Assembly: GCA_009884515.1 (NCBI GenBank)
Contig: RHHX01000002.1
Span: forward strand, 288,136-352,135
Source: Candidatus Mycoplasma liparidae
GTDB taxonomy: Bacteria > Bacillota_I > Bacilli_A > Mycoplasmatales > Mycoplasmoidaceae
Length of the DNA stretch: 64,000 nt
Reading direction: 5' to 3'
This document shows, piece after piece, positions 32,418 through 44,280 of the stretch. The position numbers and the translations under genes were made by a program. Numbering within the stretch: the first letter of the stretch is position 1; each line of letters opens with the position of its first letter. The notes under the pieces were generated by a model. The model was not told the origin of the DNA, searched no databases, and saw nothing but the letters and a program-made list of their open reading frames with translations.

Positions 32418-34397
32418 TTATCCTTTTTGATAATGTTTTTTAATAATTACATCGATATAATATTCAACAGCTACCATAGCTCTAACATCATTTTCACAAT
32501 ATAATTTTAAATTATTGCTTAAATCATTTCATTCTTTTTCATTTAAAAGATTAAAAAATCTTTTACTAGTAGCACTTTGACAAATTAAACCATCAGTAAT
32601 TTCTAAACTTTTATAATCAACACATTTAGCTTGTTTAAAAAGGTTAGGGTATTCCTCTTTAATAAGTGGCAATACTTTTTTAATTGAATAATATCCATAT
32701 AATTTTTTTAAAAAGATGTTTTGTTTATTTTTTGTGAAATTAAAGAAATCAGCTAGATCAAATAAATTATCAATAATAGTATCAATCTTTTCATCATATG
32801 ATTTTTCATTAATATATTTTTTAAATTCAAATAATCGACTTCTTTCAAAAGTAATATTATAAACAACATAAGAATAATCGCTTCCATGATATAATTCGTC
32901 AACTATTTCTTTAAAAAAATCTAGTTTGATATCAAAGGGGTCTGTTAATAAATTTTTACAAACAGCATCATCAAAATTTTGACCATCATTAATTAAAATT
33001 GAACATTGAGTAACGATTTGAGCAAATGGTGTTGTATCATCAAAAGCTCTAATAGCTGAATTAATTGTTTCAAAGTCAAAGTAAACTTTTTTACTTTTTA
33101 ATTTACTAAATAATTCAACAGCAGCTGGTAGGATTAAAATATCTTGATCCTTATTAAATCATTCATTAGCAGTATCTTTAAAATAAATCTTTTCTTTAAT
33201 TTCTTTAATACTTAATTGTGATTCTTCATAATATTCAATGATTTTTTCCAATGTTTGGTAAGTTGAATTACCACTATAAAGAAAATTCTTAAATCCATTA
33301 ACTCCATAATAAACTCTTAGTAATGGTCAAATAGAAGAATTTTTATATTTTCCTTTATCTCTTCAGGTTGGAAAAAAAGCAGTAGGAAATGGTTCAACCT
33401 TATTTTTAAGATAATAATCCATTTGTGTTTTTTTAACAACTCTTAATTCATCAATTACTTCATTAAATGATTCATAAATATCAATAATATTTTTTTGAAG
33501 TTTACTTTTACATTCAGGAAAATCACTAAAATTTCCTGAAGTACAATTATTAAAGGTAATATTATATTCTATTTCACTTTTTTTATCAAAATTATAACCA
33601 ATTTTTTTTCTGCTTTTTTGTTTAATATAATCATCTTCAGATGTATCTTCATTTTGTTTAGGGGAAGTAAATGATTTTGTTGGATTAAAACTATTTGTTA
33701 AAATAAAACTAATATGTTTAGATTTTAATTTTTCATAATTAACTAAGCATAGAAAATAGTTGAAATAAAGTTTATATCCTTCTTTATTAATAATTGCTTT
33801 AACAGCTTTTTCAACAACTTTTGATTGAAAAAAGATATCAAAAAAATGACTAATTTTAGTTGTCGAAGTTCCTTTTGTTTCAATAATATTAATTTCACTT
33901 TTAATTTTTACAAAAGCATCTGGTCTAGTAATCAAATCGCCATGAATTAAAGTCGGTTGAAAAATAATTATGTCATCGTTTTGGCTAATTAATTTTTTTG
34001 AAAGCTCAAATAATTCTTCAATTGGTTTTCAACGATATTCTTCATTACTAAAATCAATAATAACCTTGATTTCTGGATACTTATCAATTACAAATTGTTT
34101 AGTTTTTTCATCAATAATGTTTCCTTCAAAAACTCTTGGATCATCATCATCTTTTTTAATATCACCTTTTAGTAATGCTTCTTTATATAATTCATAATAA
34201 TTGTAATTATTATCTTCAATATTTATATTATCATCGTATTCTTCATCTGAAAAATCAACATTATTTTCAATACTTTTTTCTTTAATTAAAGATTCAAGGA
34301 TAAATTCAATTTCTGAATTTGAGAAAAATCAAGTATTTATTGGTTTTGTAAAATAACCAATGTAGTCATATTTATTAATATATTTTGATACTTTCAT
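32418..34397 (-). CDS. UU173-family / DUF2779 nuclease-like protein
   Basis: 659 residues. The N-terminal half has a PD-(D/E)XK-like core (RPDAFVKIKSEINIIETKGTS: D, then E-x-K); the C-terminal half carries YFDFETINS and YCENDVRAM, the acidic signatures of an RNase H-like 3'-5' exonuclease fold (DUF2779). Similar proteins occur in Ureaplasma (UU173) and other mollicutes. This is a likely two-nuclease DNA or RNA processing protein of unknown role. First gene of the pncB-ferredoxin-cinA unit. Confidence 0.75.
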
Positions 34398-34524
34398 AGA
34401 TTTAATTTTAACAATTAAATTTTATATTGATAAATTTAATTAAAAAATATATTTATATATTGAAATTGAGTAAAAAAAAGTTAAAATATCAATAGTGATA
34501 TTATTAATATGTGAGTAATATAAA

Positions 34525-35268
34525 ATGAAAAAAACAACAAAAATAATTAATGGTTTATTTTTATCAACAATGGCTATTGGTTCTATAACAGCTCTAAGTA
34601 TTATTAGTTTAAATAATCAAAGTAACATTGCTAATTATGATAGTAATGTTCAATCTTTTGTTTCTAAAGCAACAAATATTTCTACTTATGTAACTTCTTC
34701 AGAAAGAACTAAATTTGTTGCTGCTAAAAACCAATTACCGAGTAAAGTTGTTGATACATTAGTAGATATAAGTGCTGATTATACAGATATTAAGGGTGTA
34801 ACTTGATATCAACCAACATCTAGTGTTTTAGAATTTATTGAAGTAATCGGTAAACCAGAAACATTTAATGAAAAAATAGATATGGCTGTAAAAGTTATTC
34901 ATTATGATGATTGAACTGGTGAATTAGAACTTGAATTTGCTTTATTAAAAAATTATAATGTTTCTGGAATTACTATTGCTCCAGCTGAAGGAGGAATCCT
35001 TCCGAGTAGTATTATATATCCAATTGATATTGGTTATATGAATAATTTAACATTTACTATAATAATATATTCTCTTTATGCGATAATTGGTGCAGCTATT
35101 ATTGCTGGTGCTGTTTTATCTTCAATGGTTATTTTAAGAAATAGACAAGATAGAATAAATGCTAATACAGGAGATACTAAAAAACCTTTACCTGATAAAA
35201 AAGAAAATGAAAAACCTTTACCTGATAAAAAGTCTAAACCCGATAAAAAAAAAGAGTTAATTAATTAA
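34525..35268 (+). CDS. membrane-anchored surface protein with Lys/Pro-rich tail
   Basis: 247 residues, no family recognised. Signal peptide (KIINGLFLSTMAIGSITALSII), an external domain, a transmembrane helix (about 175-202, IIGAAIIAGAVLSSMVIL) and a cytoplasmic tail with two KPLPDKK repeats plus KPDKKK. No Cys after the signal, so it is not a lipoprotein. The stop lies within the terminator palindrome. Confidence 0.75.
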
Positions 35269-35280
35269 CTCTTTTTTTTT
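35245..35280. terminator. perfect-palindrome bidirectional terminator
   Basis: AAGAGTTAATT/AATTAACTCTT perfect palindrome with A9 and T9 flanks, overlapping the stop of the surface protein; also serves the leftward tRNA-Arg/mtnN side. Confidence 0.85.
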
Positions 35281-35285
35281 ATAAA

Positions 35286-35362
35286 TGGCGTGCTATAAAG
35301 GATTTGAACCCTCAACCTTTTGGTCCGAAGCCAAATGCTCTATCCAATTGAGCTAATAGCAC
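35286..35362 (-). tRNA. tRNA-Arg (anticodon UCG)
   Basis: 77 nt with encoded CCA. Acceptor stem GTGCTAT/ATAGCAC, anticodon stem TTTGG/CCAAA, loop CTTCGGA, T-arm GAGGGTTCAAATCCTTT. Reads CGN Arg codons. Located just downstream of mtnN on the same strand. Confidence 0.95.
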
Positions 35363-35369
35363 ATAAAGA

Positions 35370-36095
35370 TTATTTTAAATTTTCGAAAGCTAACTTTTCA
35401 GAAACATTATAAATAATATCAGAAATCATAATAGCAATCTTTTTTAAATTACTATCAAATTCACTGGCGCTTTTCTTTTTTGAAAATAATTGATCGCTAA
35501 CAATTTTGATACAAGCAAAATTAATTTTAAATTCATTACATATTTGTGCAATACTAGCACTTTCCATATCAATAACATCATTATTATTATTTAAGAAAAA
35601 ATTATACTTTGATAGATTTTTATTAGTTAAGAAGGAATCTCCAGTTGCACATGTACCATGTGTAATATTAAAGTCATTAAAAGATTTTAGAACCTCCTCT
35701 ATTATTTTATTATTAAAACTATTAGTATTGAAAAAATTTGGTTGTTTTGGTAATATTCCATATTCATAGCCAAAAGCTGTTAAATCAATATCAAAATAAT
35801 AATTTCTATTAACTAAAACAATATCAAGGATATTTAAGTTACTATTAAAAGCTCCTACTGAACCGATATTAATAATTAAATCAATATTAAAGTTATCAAT
35901 TATTTGAGTAGCACAAACAGCAGCATTAGTTTTACCAATACCTGAAAATCCAATAACAATATTTTCACCACTATTAGTTTCAGCAATATAATATTTTCTT
36001 GACTTTATTTTATGAACATAAAATTTCTTAAATTTAGAGGTTGTAAAAAAATTATCAGAAACTTCATTTTCCATTGCAATAATTATTCCAATCAT
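35370..36095 (-). CDS. mtnN: 5'-methylthioadenosine/S-adenosylhomocysteine nucleosidase
   Basis: 241 residues. Cleaves adenine from MTA and SAH, recycling the product of methyltransferases. IGIIIAMENEV, INIGSVGAFN, HGTCATGDSFL, DVIDMESASIAQIC and KIVSDQ are diagnostic (catalytic Glu in MES). Separated from nadD by one base. Confidence 0.94.
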   Translation of the reverse strand: MIGIIIAMENEVSDNFFTTSKFKKFYVHKIKSRKYYIAETNSGENIVIGFSGIGKTNAAVCATQIIDNFNIDLIINIGSVGAFNSNLNILDIVLVNRNYYFDIDLTAFGYEYGILPKQPNFFNTNSFNNKIIEEVLKSFNDFNITHGTCATGDSFLTNKNLSKYNFFLNNNNDVIDMESASIAQICNEFKINFACIKIVSDQLFSKKKSASEFDSNLKKIAIMISDIIYNVSEKLAFENLK

Positions 36096-36096
36096 T

Positions 36097-37194
36097 TTAT
36101 CGATCCTTATTTAATTGATTATATAAAAAATCAAAGCCTTCATTGATATTATTATTAACTATTTCTCTAACTTTATCAATATCAGCAACATCATTATTAG
36201 TTCTTAAATATTCTAATTTATCAGCACAATAAACTACTTTATCAATAATTGATATTTCATGTTCAGGATAATCAAAATTATATGGCATTGTATGTCTTTT
36301 GATTCCTCTTAAAATATTTTGATTTTCAAATAATAAATATTTTTCTAAAAATCAAGCAGCAATAGGACCATGAAGAACTTTATAAGAAATTATATCTTTA
36401 TTGGGATAAATTTCTTTAAAGATTTTAATTTGGACATCTTTATCCATGTTTTTAAATAAGTCATGAATTAAACTAGCATTATAAATTTCATCAATATTTG
36501 CAAGATTATTTTTTTTAGCAATGGTTTTGGCCATCATACTTGTCCTTAACATATGCTTATACCTATGATCTGAGACCGAAAAATTCGTTTCATACTCTTT
36601 TAGAGTAAAAACAAAATCAGGTTTAATATAGTCTTTTAAAAAAATAAGATGGTTATTAATATAGTTTTTTACTTTTGGATCCAAATATTGATAATTAAAA
36701 TATTTTTTAATATTGCTTGAACTAATATTTTTATCTTTGTTATTTTTAATATAAATAATTTTATCTTGATATTTTTTAATTAAAGAATCAATATTTTCAT
36801 TATTTCGATTAAAACAAATAATTTTAACTTTAGTTAAAATATCTTCATAATCTTTTCATGAATTAAAATTTATTAATAAATCACTGCCCATCAATAAATA
36901 AAGCTCATCATTTTGATATTGATTTAAAAAATGGTTAATGGTGTTAATTGTATAATTAATTTCTGCATTTTTAATTTCATAATCTGATACTTCAAATTCA
37001 TCAACACCATCAATTGCTAAATTAATTAGATTAATTCGATCTTGACTAATAATCAGTTCTTTATTATCAAAAGAACTAAATGAAGGAATGAAAATAACTT
37101 TATTACCATTAATAATTTCAATTGCTTTTTTTGCTATTGAAGTATGAGCTTGATGAATGGGACTAAAACTACCATTAAAAAGAATTATTTTCAT
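36097..37194 (-). CDS. nadD: nicotinate-nucleotide adenylyltransferase fused to YqeK HD phosphohydrolase
   Basis: 365 residues, a single open frame. N-terminal NadD domain with FNGSFSPIHQAHTSIA (HxxH) and SSSNIKKYF; C-terminal YqeK HD domain with HRYKHMLRTSMMA, ASLIHDLFKN and HGPIAA, KVVYCADKLE. NadD makes deamido-NAD; YqeK proteins hydrolyse dinucleoside tetraphosphates. Separate genes in Bacillus, fused in many mollicutes. AAGGAAAA precedes the ATG. Confidence 0.95.
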
Positions 37195-37202
37195 ATTTTT
37201 CC

Positions 37203-38270
37203 TTATATTATTGAATATTCTAAAAGTGAAACATCAACATCTTTGTGAGTAATAATTTCAATATCTTCAATGCCTTTTTTAATTGAAATCAAACCAAGAT
37301 TAGAAACTGTTAAATTATTTTTAATTTCCTTATTAAGTTTAAATTTAAACGACTTTAAATCATTATCTAGTAAATTAATTAATTTACTATCATTAGGTCT
37401 TAAAGAAACTTCTGGATCATATTTAGCTTTGATAACTTTTAAATCATCATTAATATAAAAAGAAATATTAGCTTGTTCCGTTGTTTGTAAATTAATTTTT
37501 AAAATGTTTTCAATATATAGCGTTTGATTATGATTAATTTGATAGTTCTTTACTTTAGTTATTTTTCGATAAATAACATCATTAATATCTTTTTGACTAA
37601 CTCAATTTAAGATTGAGTTAGGATTGGTTATTCCAGGGGTATCTAAAATATAGACTCTTCGGTATTTAATTTGATTAATATTTAGAGTGGTATTTAAATA
37701 AGGGCTAATAGTAATGTCTAAATCAATTTTTTTATTTAATAAACTATTAATTAATGAAGATTTACCAACATTTGTTTTACCAATGAAAATTGATTTCTTT
37801 CGATCAATATGAGTCACATCTTCAATTTCTTTATAAATTCTATTCAAGTTTTTTCTTTTTAAAGCAGAAGCAAAAAAGATTTTGTTATATCTAAAATCAT
37901 ACTCTTCAAGCAGTTTTAAAATATTTTCTTCAGTTGTAGAAACATCATATTTTAATGGAAGACAATCCATTTTATTAAAGATAATATTCACATCTTTATC
38001 TTTAAATTCAGTCATAAGTGAATTTTTTAAATCTAAAATATCAACAACTAAAAATATTTGATGTTTACCTAAATCAATATTTTTGATAACATCTTCAACT
38101 AATACTGATGAATCATTTTTGGTAACTATTAATTTATTATAGTTTTTAATTGAAAAGCATCTTTGGCATAAGCGTTTTTTTTCATCAATATTATTTGGAA
38201 TATATCCTAAGGAATTAACATTATCATTTAGAAAAACTCCACACCCTTTACACTTAACTTTATATTCCAT
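37203..38270 (-). CDS. yqeH: YqeH, circularly permuted ribosome-assembly GTPase
   Basis: 355 residues. N-terminal zinc finger (C7, C10, C35, C38), G4 motif FNKMD before G1 GKTNVGKSS and G3 DTPGI, i.e. permuted order, followed by a C-terminal domain. Acts in 30S subunit maturation. Order yqeH-nadD-yqeK is conserved in Firmicutes. A TATAAT on the minus strand at 38381-38386 gives a leader of about 100 nt. Confidence 0.95.
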
Positions 38271-38424
38271 TATTTAATTTCATCCAAATCATTTTTACTA
38301 TTTAAATAAGTATATTTGATAACTTTATTTTAACCATTATTAAAGATTTTGCTATCGACACATATGTATATATTACCTTTATTATAAAATATTAAAAATA
38401 AAAGATTACATTGAAATCTATATG

Positions 38425-38460
38425 ATAAAAAAATCCCTTGATACATTAAGGGATTTTTTA
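38425..38460. terminator. hairpin terminator
   Basis: AATCCCTT/AAGGGATT stem, 8-nt loop, A7 and T6 flanks. Lies 16 nt past the end of the leftward small membrane protein gene. The rest of 38271-38476 holds the yqeH promoter and nothing else I can identify. Confidence 0.8.
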
Positions 38461-38476
38461 AAAATTATTAAACTAA

Positions 38477-38683
38477 TTAAACTTTAATTTTATTGTTTAA
38501 TATGATACTTTTTTTTGATTTAATAGAAAATATTTTCAAATTTCTAATTGATCAAATAATTATTGGCACAAAAGTAAGTGGCATTAAGTATATTGCTCAG
38601 TCGCAATATTGATTACCAATAATAGCTAAAGATGCCATTACAACAGCAAGTACTATTGAAACTATAAGTGTTTTTTTGTTCAT
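38477..38683 (-). CDS. small membrane protein
   Basis: 68 residues: MNKKT, two hydrophobic helices (about 6-22 and 29-47) and a basic tail. AAAGGAAT precedes the ATG and lies in the end of the upstream gene, 2 nt away, so the two are coupled. Two TGA Trp. Function unknown. Confidence 0.75.
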
Positions 38684-38685
38684 TT

Positions 38686-39117
38686 TTATTCCTTTAATTT
38701 TTTTATTATTTCTCGACTTGTTTTACCCATTAAGTCACGGATTTTATCATGGTGATGATTTTCAGATTCGATATCTTTTCTAAAAAAGAATATCGTTAAT
38801 AACTGAATATAATCAATAAATGCAATTTCATCATTTTTTAAAAAATTAACAACACTATCAATATCTGATGAGTTTATTTTGCCCATAATTGGCCCAAAAT
38901 GAGCTTGTTGCATTTTTCTTGTTTCTTCAACTCTTGCATTAGAAATTAGCAATTCAACAGCCTGATCTAATTTAACTTTTTGTTCAACTGGTAAATTACT
39001 ATAATATGATTCATCTTCTAAAGATTTTTCAATAAAAGTAATTCTTAATTCATTAGTATTTAAAACTTCTAAAAAAAGTTTTCTACATAAATCAATATTT
39101 TCTTTAAAATTATCCAT
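38686..39117 (-). CDS. uncharacterised soluble protein
   Basis: 143 residues, predicted helical, acidic, no membrane segment and no recognised family. MDNFKENIDL is taken as start because AAAGGATG sits 7 nt before it; an ATG three codons upstream lies within that site. Contains a His cluster (ENHHHDK). Follows parC by 67 nt. Confidence 0.72.
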   Translation of the reverse strand: MDNFKENIDLCRKLFLEVLNTNELRITFIEKSLEDESYYSNLPVEQKVKLDQAVELLISNARVEETRKMQQAHFGPIMGKINSSDIDSVVNFLKNDEIAFIDYIQLLTIFFFRKDIESENHHHDKIRDLMGKTSREIIKKLKE

Positions 39118-39184
39118 TAATATCATCCTTTCACATAATAGTTAAATTCATTATATATCAAAAATTATAAAATAATTTTAAATT

Positions 39185-41605
39185 TTATATATCTTCTGGA
39201 TAACTTTCCTTATTTAGTAAATATTCATCTAAATAAACTTGTTCAATTGCCTTCTTTTTTAAATCACTAGGAATTGTTTCTATTTTACTATTTATGTATG
39301 TATTATCAATATATAAAATATTAAATATGAAATCATCTTGATAAATAATAGTGTTTAAAACAGTTTCTTTTTTCTTATGAATGTCGATTAAAATATTTTT
39401 TGGTTCATTATATCTTTTAGTTAATTTTAACTCTTCTATTTTAATCTTCTTAAAACTTTGATTAGTAATCAATAAAAAATGCTTTTGATTATCAAAAGTA
39501 ACATATGATCTTAATTCATCATCATCTTTTAATTTAATGGCTTTTATACCCATGCTGCTTTTATTAGTAATAGCTATTTCATCAATTAAATATTTTGAAT
39601 AAAAGCCATTTTTTGTAAAAACAATGATTTCTTTTTCTTCATTTTGAATTGATGCTGAAACAATTTTATCAGTAGCATTTTTAAAGTTAACAATATTACT
39701 TGATTTAGCATTAGTAAAGAAAGTTAAACTTGATACTTTTAATCTTTTAATAAACCCGTCTTTAGTCATAATAATAATTATTCGATCATCACTCATTAAG
39801 TTTGAAACATTAAAACTATAAATTATTTTTTCATTTTCATTTAAAGAAACATAATTACTTAAATGTGTTCCTAAATCTTTATATTTAGAAGTTTCGATTT
39901 TAAAGACCGGAATATTAATATATCTACCATGTGAAGTTATTAAGACGATTTGATCTTGACTATTTGAACAAAACATATTGATTAAAATATCACCTGTTTT
40001 TAATGAATATGAATTATAAATAGAAGAATCAATGGATTTTTTAGTTGTTGATTTAATATATCCATCTCGAGTAATCATTAAATAATAATTTTTGTTTTCT
40101 AAAAGATCACTACTTTCAAGAACTATTTTTTCAATTTCATTTTCAATTACAGTTCTTCTTTTATAGCCAAACTCCTCATCAAATTTTCTAATTGTTGCTT
40201 TTAATTCGTTTTCTTGAATTTGCTTGTCATTAAGCAATAATTCTAATTGGCTAATTTTTTCATTTAAATTTTTTAATTCTGTTCTTAAATCTGAAATATC
40301 AGTTGATGTTAACTTATATAATCTTAATAAAACAATTGCTTCAGCTTGATTATCAGTAAAGAAGAATTTATTAATTAAATTCTTTTTAGCATCTTCTTTA
40401 TTAGTACTAATTCTAATTAATTCAATAATCTCATCTAAAATTGAAACAGCTTTAATTAAACCTGAAACAATTTCTTTTCTTTTGAAGAATTTATTAAGAT
40501 CAAATTGATTTCTCTTAATAATAATATTAATGGCATGTTTAATAAATTTTTCAATGGCAATATCTAAAGGCATTAAAACTGGTGATTTATTATCAATGCA
40601 AACAAAGTTTTGATTATATGTTATTTGTAGTTGCGTAGCTTTATAAAGAAACTTTTTATAAATATCAAATGATTTTGATTTATCAATATCGATAACAATA
40701 TTAATACCATTACGATCAGATTCATCTCTTACTTCTAAAATTCCTGAAATTTTATTGTTAATAATAATATCATCAATTGATCTGATGATATTTGCTTTAT
40801 TAGTTTCATAAGGAATTTCTGTAACAACTAATTGGTTATATTTTTTATCTTTAAGTTCTTTATCAATTATTTTTGCTCTAATGATAAATTTACCTTTACC
40901 AGTTTTATAAGCATCATAAATTCCACTTAGACCTTGAACAATACCACCAGTTGGAAAATCTGGTCCTTTAATTATTTTCATAATTTTTTCAATCGAAGCA
41001 TTTTTATTATCAATACAATAAATAATTGCTTGAAAAACTTCTGAAATATTCATTGGTGAAATATTAGTAGCAAACCCAGCAGCAATACCAGTTGCTCCAT
41101 TTACTAAAAGATTAGGAAATAATGCTGGCAGAAATACTGGTTCAATTTCTGAATCATCAAAGTTATTAATAAAATCAACTGTATTCTTTTCAATGTTATT
41201 TAACATTAAAGTACATATTTTACTTAATCTTGTTTCGGTATAACGCATAGCAGCAGCATTATCACCATCAATAGAACCTTTATTACCATGCATATCTAAT
41301 AGAGGAATGTTATTTTTTCATTCCTGGCTCATTCTAACCATAGCTTCATAAATAGATGAATCACCATGTGGGTGATATTTACCAATAACTTCACCAACAG
41401 ATCTTGCTGATTTTTTATATTGTCGATCATGAGTTATTTTTAAAGAATTCATGGCAAATAAAATTCTTCTTTGAACTGGTTTTAAGCCGTCTCTAATATC
41501 TGGTAAAGCTCTTTCTTGAATAACATATTTCGCATATTTACTATAACCTTCATTAATTATTTCATCTAAGTTTTTAATGATGAATTTTTCATTATTTATA
41601 GCCAT
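39185..41605 (-). CDS. parC: DNA topoisomerase IV subunit A
   Basis: 806 residues. Breakage-reunion subunit that decatenates chromosomes. QERALPDIRDGLKPVQRRILFAM, YHPHGDSSIYEAMVRMSQ and AAAMRYTETRLS with catalytic Tyr122, then a coiled coil and a beta-pinwheel C-terminal domain. MHGNKGSIDGD is closer to ParC than to GyrA. ATG overlaps the parE stop by one base (TAATG). Confidence 0.95.
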
Positions 41606-43483
41606 TAAAAATCCTCGTCAGAATTAAAATTAATATTTTTTTGAATTCATTCTTTTCTTGAAGCAACATTATCACCCATTAATGTTGAAACTTGTCTTTC
41701 AGCTAATACAGCATCAGTAATTGTTACTTTAATTAGTTTTCTAGTTTCTGGATTCATTGTTGTATCTCATAATTGATCAGCATTCATTTCTCCAAGACCT
41801 TTATATCTCTGAATTTCATAATCATTGTATTGTTTTTTTATTTCATTAAGTTCTGAGTCTGTTCATGCATATTGAAATTGTTTATTTTTTTTATTAGAAA
41901 TTTTATATAACGGTGGAAGTGCAATATAAATATGACCATTTTCAATTAGTTGTTTCATGTATCGATAAAATAATGTTAATAATAAAATTTGAATATGAGC
42001 ACCATCATTATCAGCATCAGTCATAATAATAACTTTATGATACTTTAATTTTGAAACATCAAGATTTTTAAAAATTCCAGTTCCAAGACATGCAATAATT
42101 GTATTAACTTCTTCATTTTTTAAAACATCAAGAACCCGAGTTCTTTCAGTATTAATAACTTTCCCTTTTAAAGGAAGAATTGCTTGGTTTTTTTTATTTC
42201 TACCAAGTTTAGCGCTTCCACCAGCAGAATCTCCTTCAACTAAAAATATTTCAGTATTTTTTGGATTTTTATCTTGGCAAGGTGTTAATTTACCTGAAAG
42301 TGTTCGTTCGGGTTTATTACTTTTTATTTTTTTAAAAGCTTCTCTTGATTTTCTAGCGTTTTCTCTAATATCCCTAACTTCGCAAGCTTTATTGATTAAA
42401 ATTGTTGCTGCTTTTCTATTTTCTTCAAATCAAAATTTTAGTTGTGTTTCACAAACTTTTCGAACAGCTTCTTTAGCTAATGGAGTATATAACTTACTTT
42501 TAGTTTGACCATCAAAGCTAATTAAAGCCTCTGGAATTCTTAATGAAATAACTGCAGCAATAGATTCTCTTACATCTGATGAATCGAATTTTTTATCTTT
42601 AGCTTTAAAGATGTTTCACTTTTTACCATACTCATTAAAAACATCAAGTAAACTGGTTTTAAAACCAGTTTCATGACTTCCCCTTCAATTGTTTTAATTG
42701 AGTTAGCAAATGAAATAATTTTTTCAGAAGGATCATTACAATATTGCATTGCAATTTCAACTTCAATACCATTGAAAGAATTTTAAATAAATAATCGGTG
42801 ATGTTTTTTCTTTATCTTGATTAATGTATTTAACAAATTGAATAATTCGTTTTTCTGTGTAGAAAGTAATTTTATTATTATTAATTTCACCATTAAAAAA
42901 AAAAAAGAAGTTTCTGTTAATCGATCTTTAATTACTTTTAGATCAAATTTAACTCTTTCAAAAATTGATTTATCTGGTTTAAAAATAACAAGAGTAACTG
43001 TTTTATTGGTTGTTCCTATTTTAATTAATTTTTAAATGGTTTTACTACCGCCATTAATAAATTTGGTTTCTCAAATTTCTTTATTTTGATAAACTCGACA
43101 TGTTAAATATTCACTTAATGCATTAACAACACTTGAACCAACTCCATGTAATCCACCTGAAATTTGATAAGTATTACTATCAAATTTACTACCAGCATGA
43201 AGATTAGTAAAAACTGTTTCTACAGTTGAAATATTTGTTGTTGTGTTAATTCTAGTTAGAATTCCTCTGCCATTGTCTGAAATTTCAATTGAATTATCTT
43301 TATGGATAGTCAATTTTATTTCATTACAATAACCAGCTAAAACTTCATCAACAGCATTATCAAAAATTTCTCAAACAAGATGATGTAACCTTTTGCATCT
43401 ATTGATCCAATATACATTCCAAGTCTTTTTCTAAATGCTTCAAGACCTTGAAGAACCTTTATATTATCTGCACTATAACTCAT
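41605..43483 (-). pseudogene. parE: DNA topoisomerase IV subunit B, frame-disrupted
   Basis: Reads MSYSADNIKVLQGLEAFRKRLGMYIGS from 43483 and ends NINFNSDEDF at 41605. The last 357 codons (Toprim EGDSAGGSAK, DADNDGAHIQ, YKGLGEMN) are open. The ATPase/transducer half has a one-base loss near 43387, a TAA at 43032-43034, an out-of-frame A12 tract (42895-42906), an extra base near 42783 and a one-base loss near 42680. All frameshifts are in or next to homopolymers. Either an assembly artefact in an essential gene or a genuine recent pseudogene. Confidence 0.85.
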
Positions 43484-43565
43484 GATTAACACTCATTTTT
43501 CTATTATAATTATAAATTAAAAGAAATACTTTATCAATAAAAATTATTGATAAAAATTAATCTAT

Positions 43566-43600
43566 AAAAAAGACATAAAATTAATTTTATGTCTTTTTTT
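43566..43600 (-). terminator. terminator of lost surface gene (duplicate 1)
   Basis: AAGACATAAAATT/AATTTTATGTCTT palindrome with A and T flanks, nearly the same as the one at 44.73 kb behind the DUF885 gene. About 30 nt upstream on the minus strand an EIENDEE-stop tail (43627-43650) remains of a deleted copy of that gene. Confidence 0.7.
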
Positions 43601-43684
43601 AGATTTAAACTATTTGAATAAATATTCTATTCTTCGTCATTTTCAATTTCTTTTTAATTTTTTATCACTACTAACAATAGTAAT

Positions 43685-44264
43685 TTATTTTATATTTCCT
43701 ATTCTTTTAATATATGGTGAATATATTAGTTTTATAAATTTTTTATCATTACTTATATTGCTGTTTATATGTTTTTTTCTCTTATTGTGAGTTGATGCTT
43801 GATCTTTAAAATTACTCTGATTTCTCAATATTAATCACTTATTATATTTTTCAGAATAAATTGAAAAAATGATTATCTCATCTGCATATGATTTATTAAT
43901 AAATTTCTTAGTTAATATTTTATCTTTTTCAGAAATTCTTCCAGAATATCTTATAAAAAATAACTCTATAGAATTTTCATCTATTATATATATTGTATTA
44001 GACTGAAAATAGGTTATTTCGTTTAAATCATTAAATACTTTATTAGTTTTTTATTTCAAAAAAATATTTTGAAAATTGTCTAAATTTTCGTTCTTTTAAA
44101 TCTTTTTTTGTACCTGGAATAAAATAATAATAATTAATATTATTTATCTTTTGTATTTTAACACAAATAAATGGTCTGTTTTTTGTTAGAGGATAACTGA
44201 AATAATTATTAATTTTATTTGCATTTAGTCAATATATATTTTCTAAACACACTTTTTTATTCAT
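43685..44264 (-). pseudogene. PemK/MazF-like protein, frameshifted copy
   Basis: About 75-80 % identical in sequence to the intact gene at 48.0 kb. MNKKVCLENIYWLNANKINNY opens it; one extra base after FFEIK (near 44050) shifts the frame and a 12-nt deletion removes four residues in the basic tail. No intact product. Confidence 0.85.
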
Positions 44265-44280
44265 AATAATTAATTTTTCC

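Noticed and set aside
34900..35268. Short repeats KPLPDKK and DNNKD looking like a CRISPR-type array
   Set aside because: They are in-frame protein repeats of two surface-protein tails, with no regular spacers and no cas genes in the window.
38271..38476. Possible small RNA in the yqeH upstream interval
   Set aside because: Only a promoter, a short leader and the neighbouring terminator can be seen; no conserved RNA motif.
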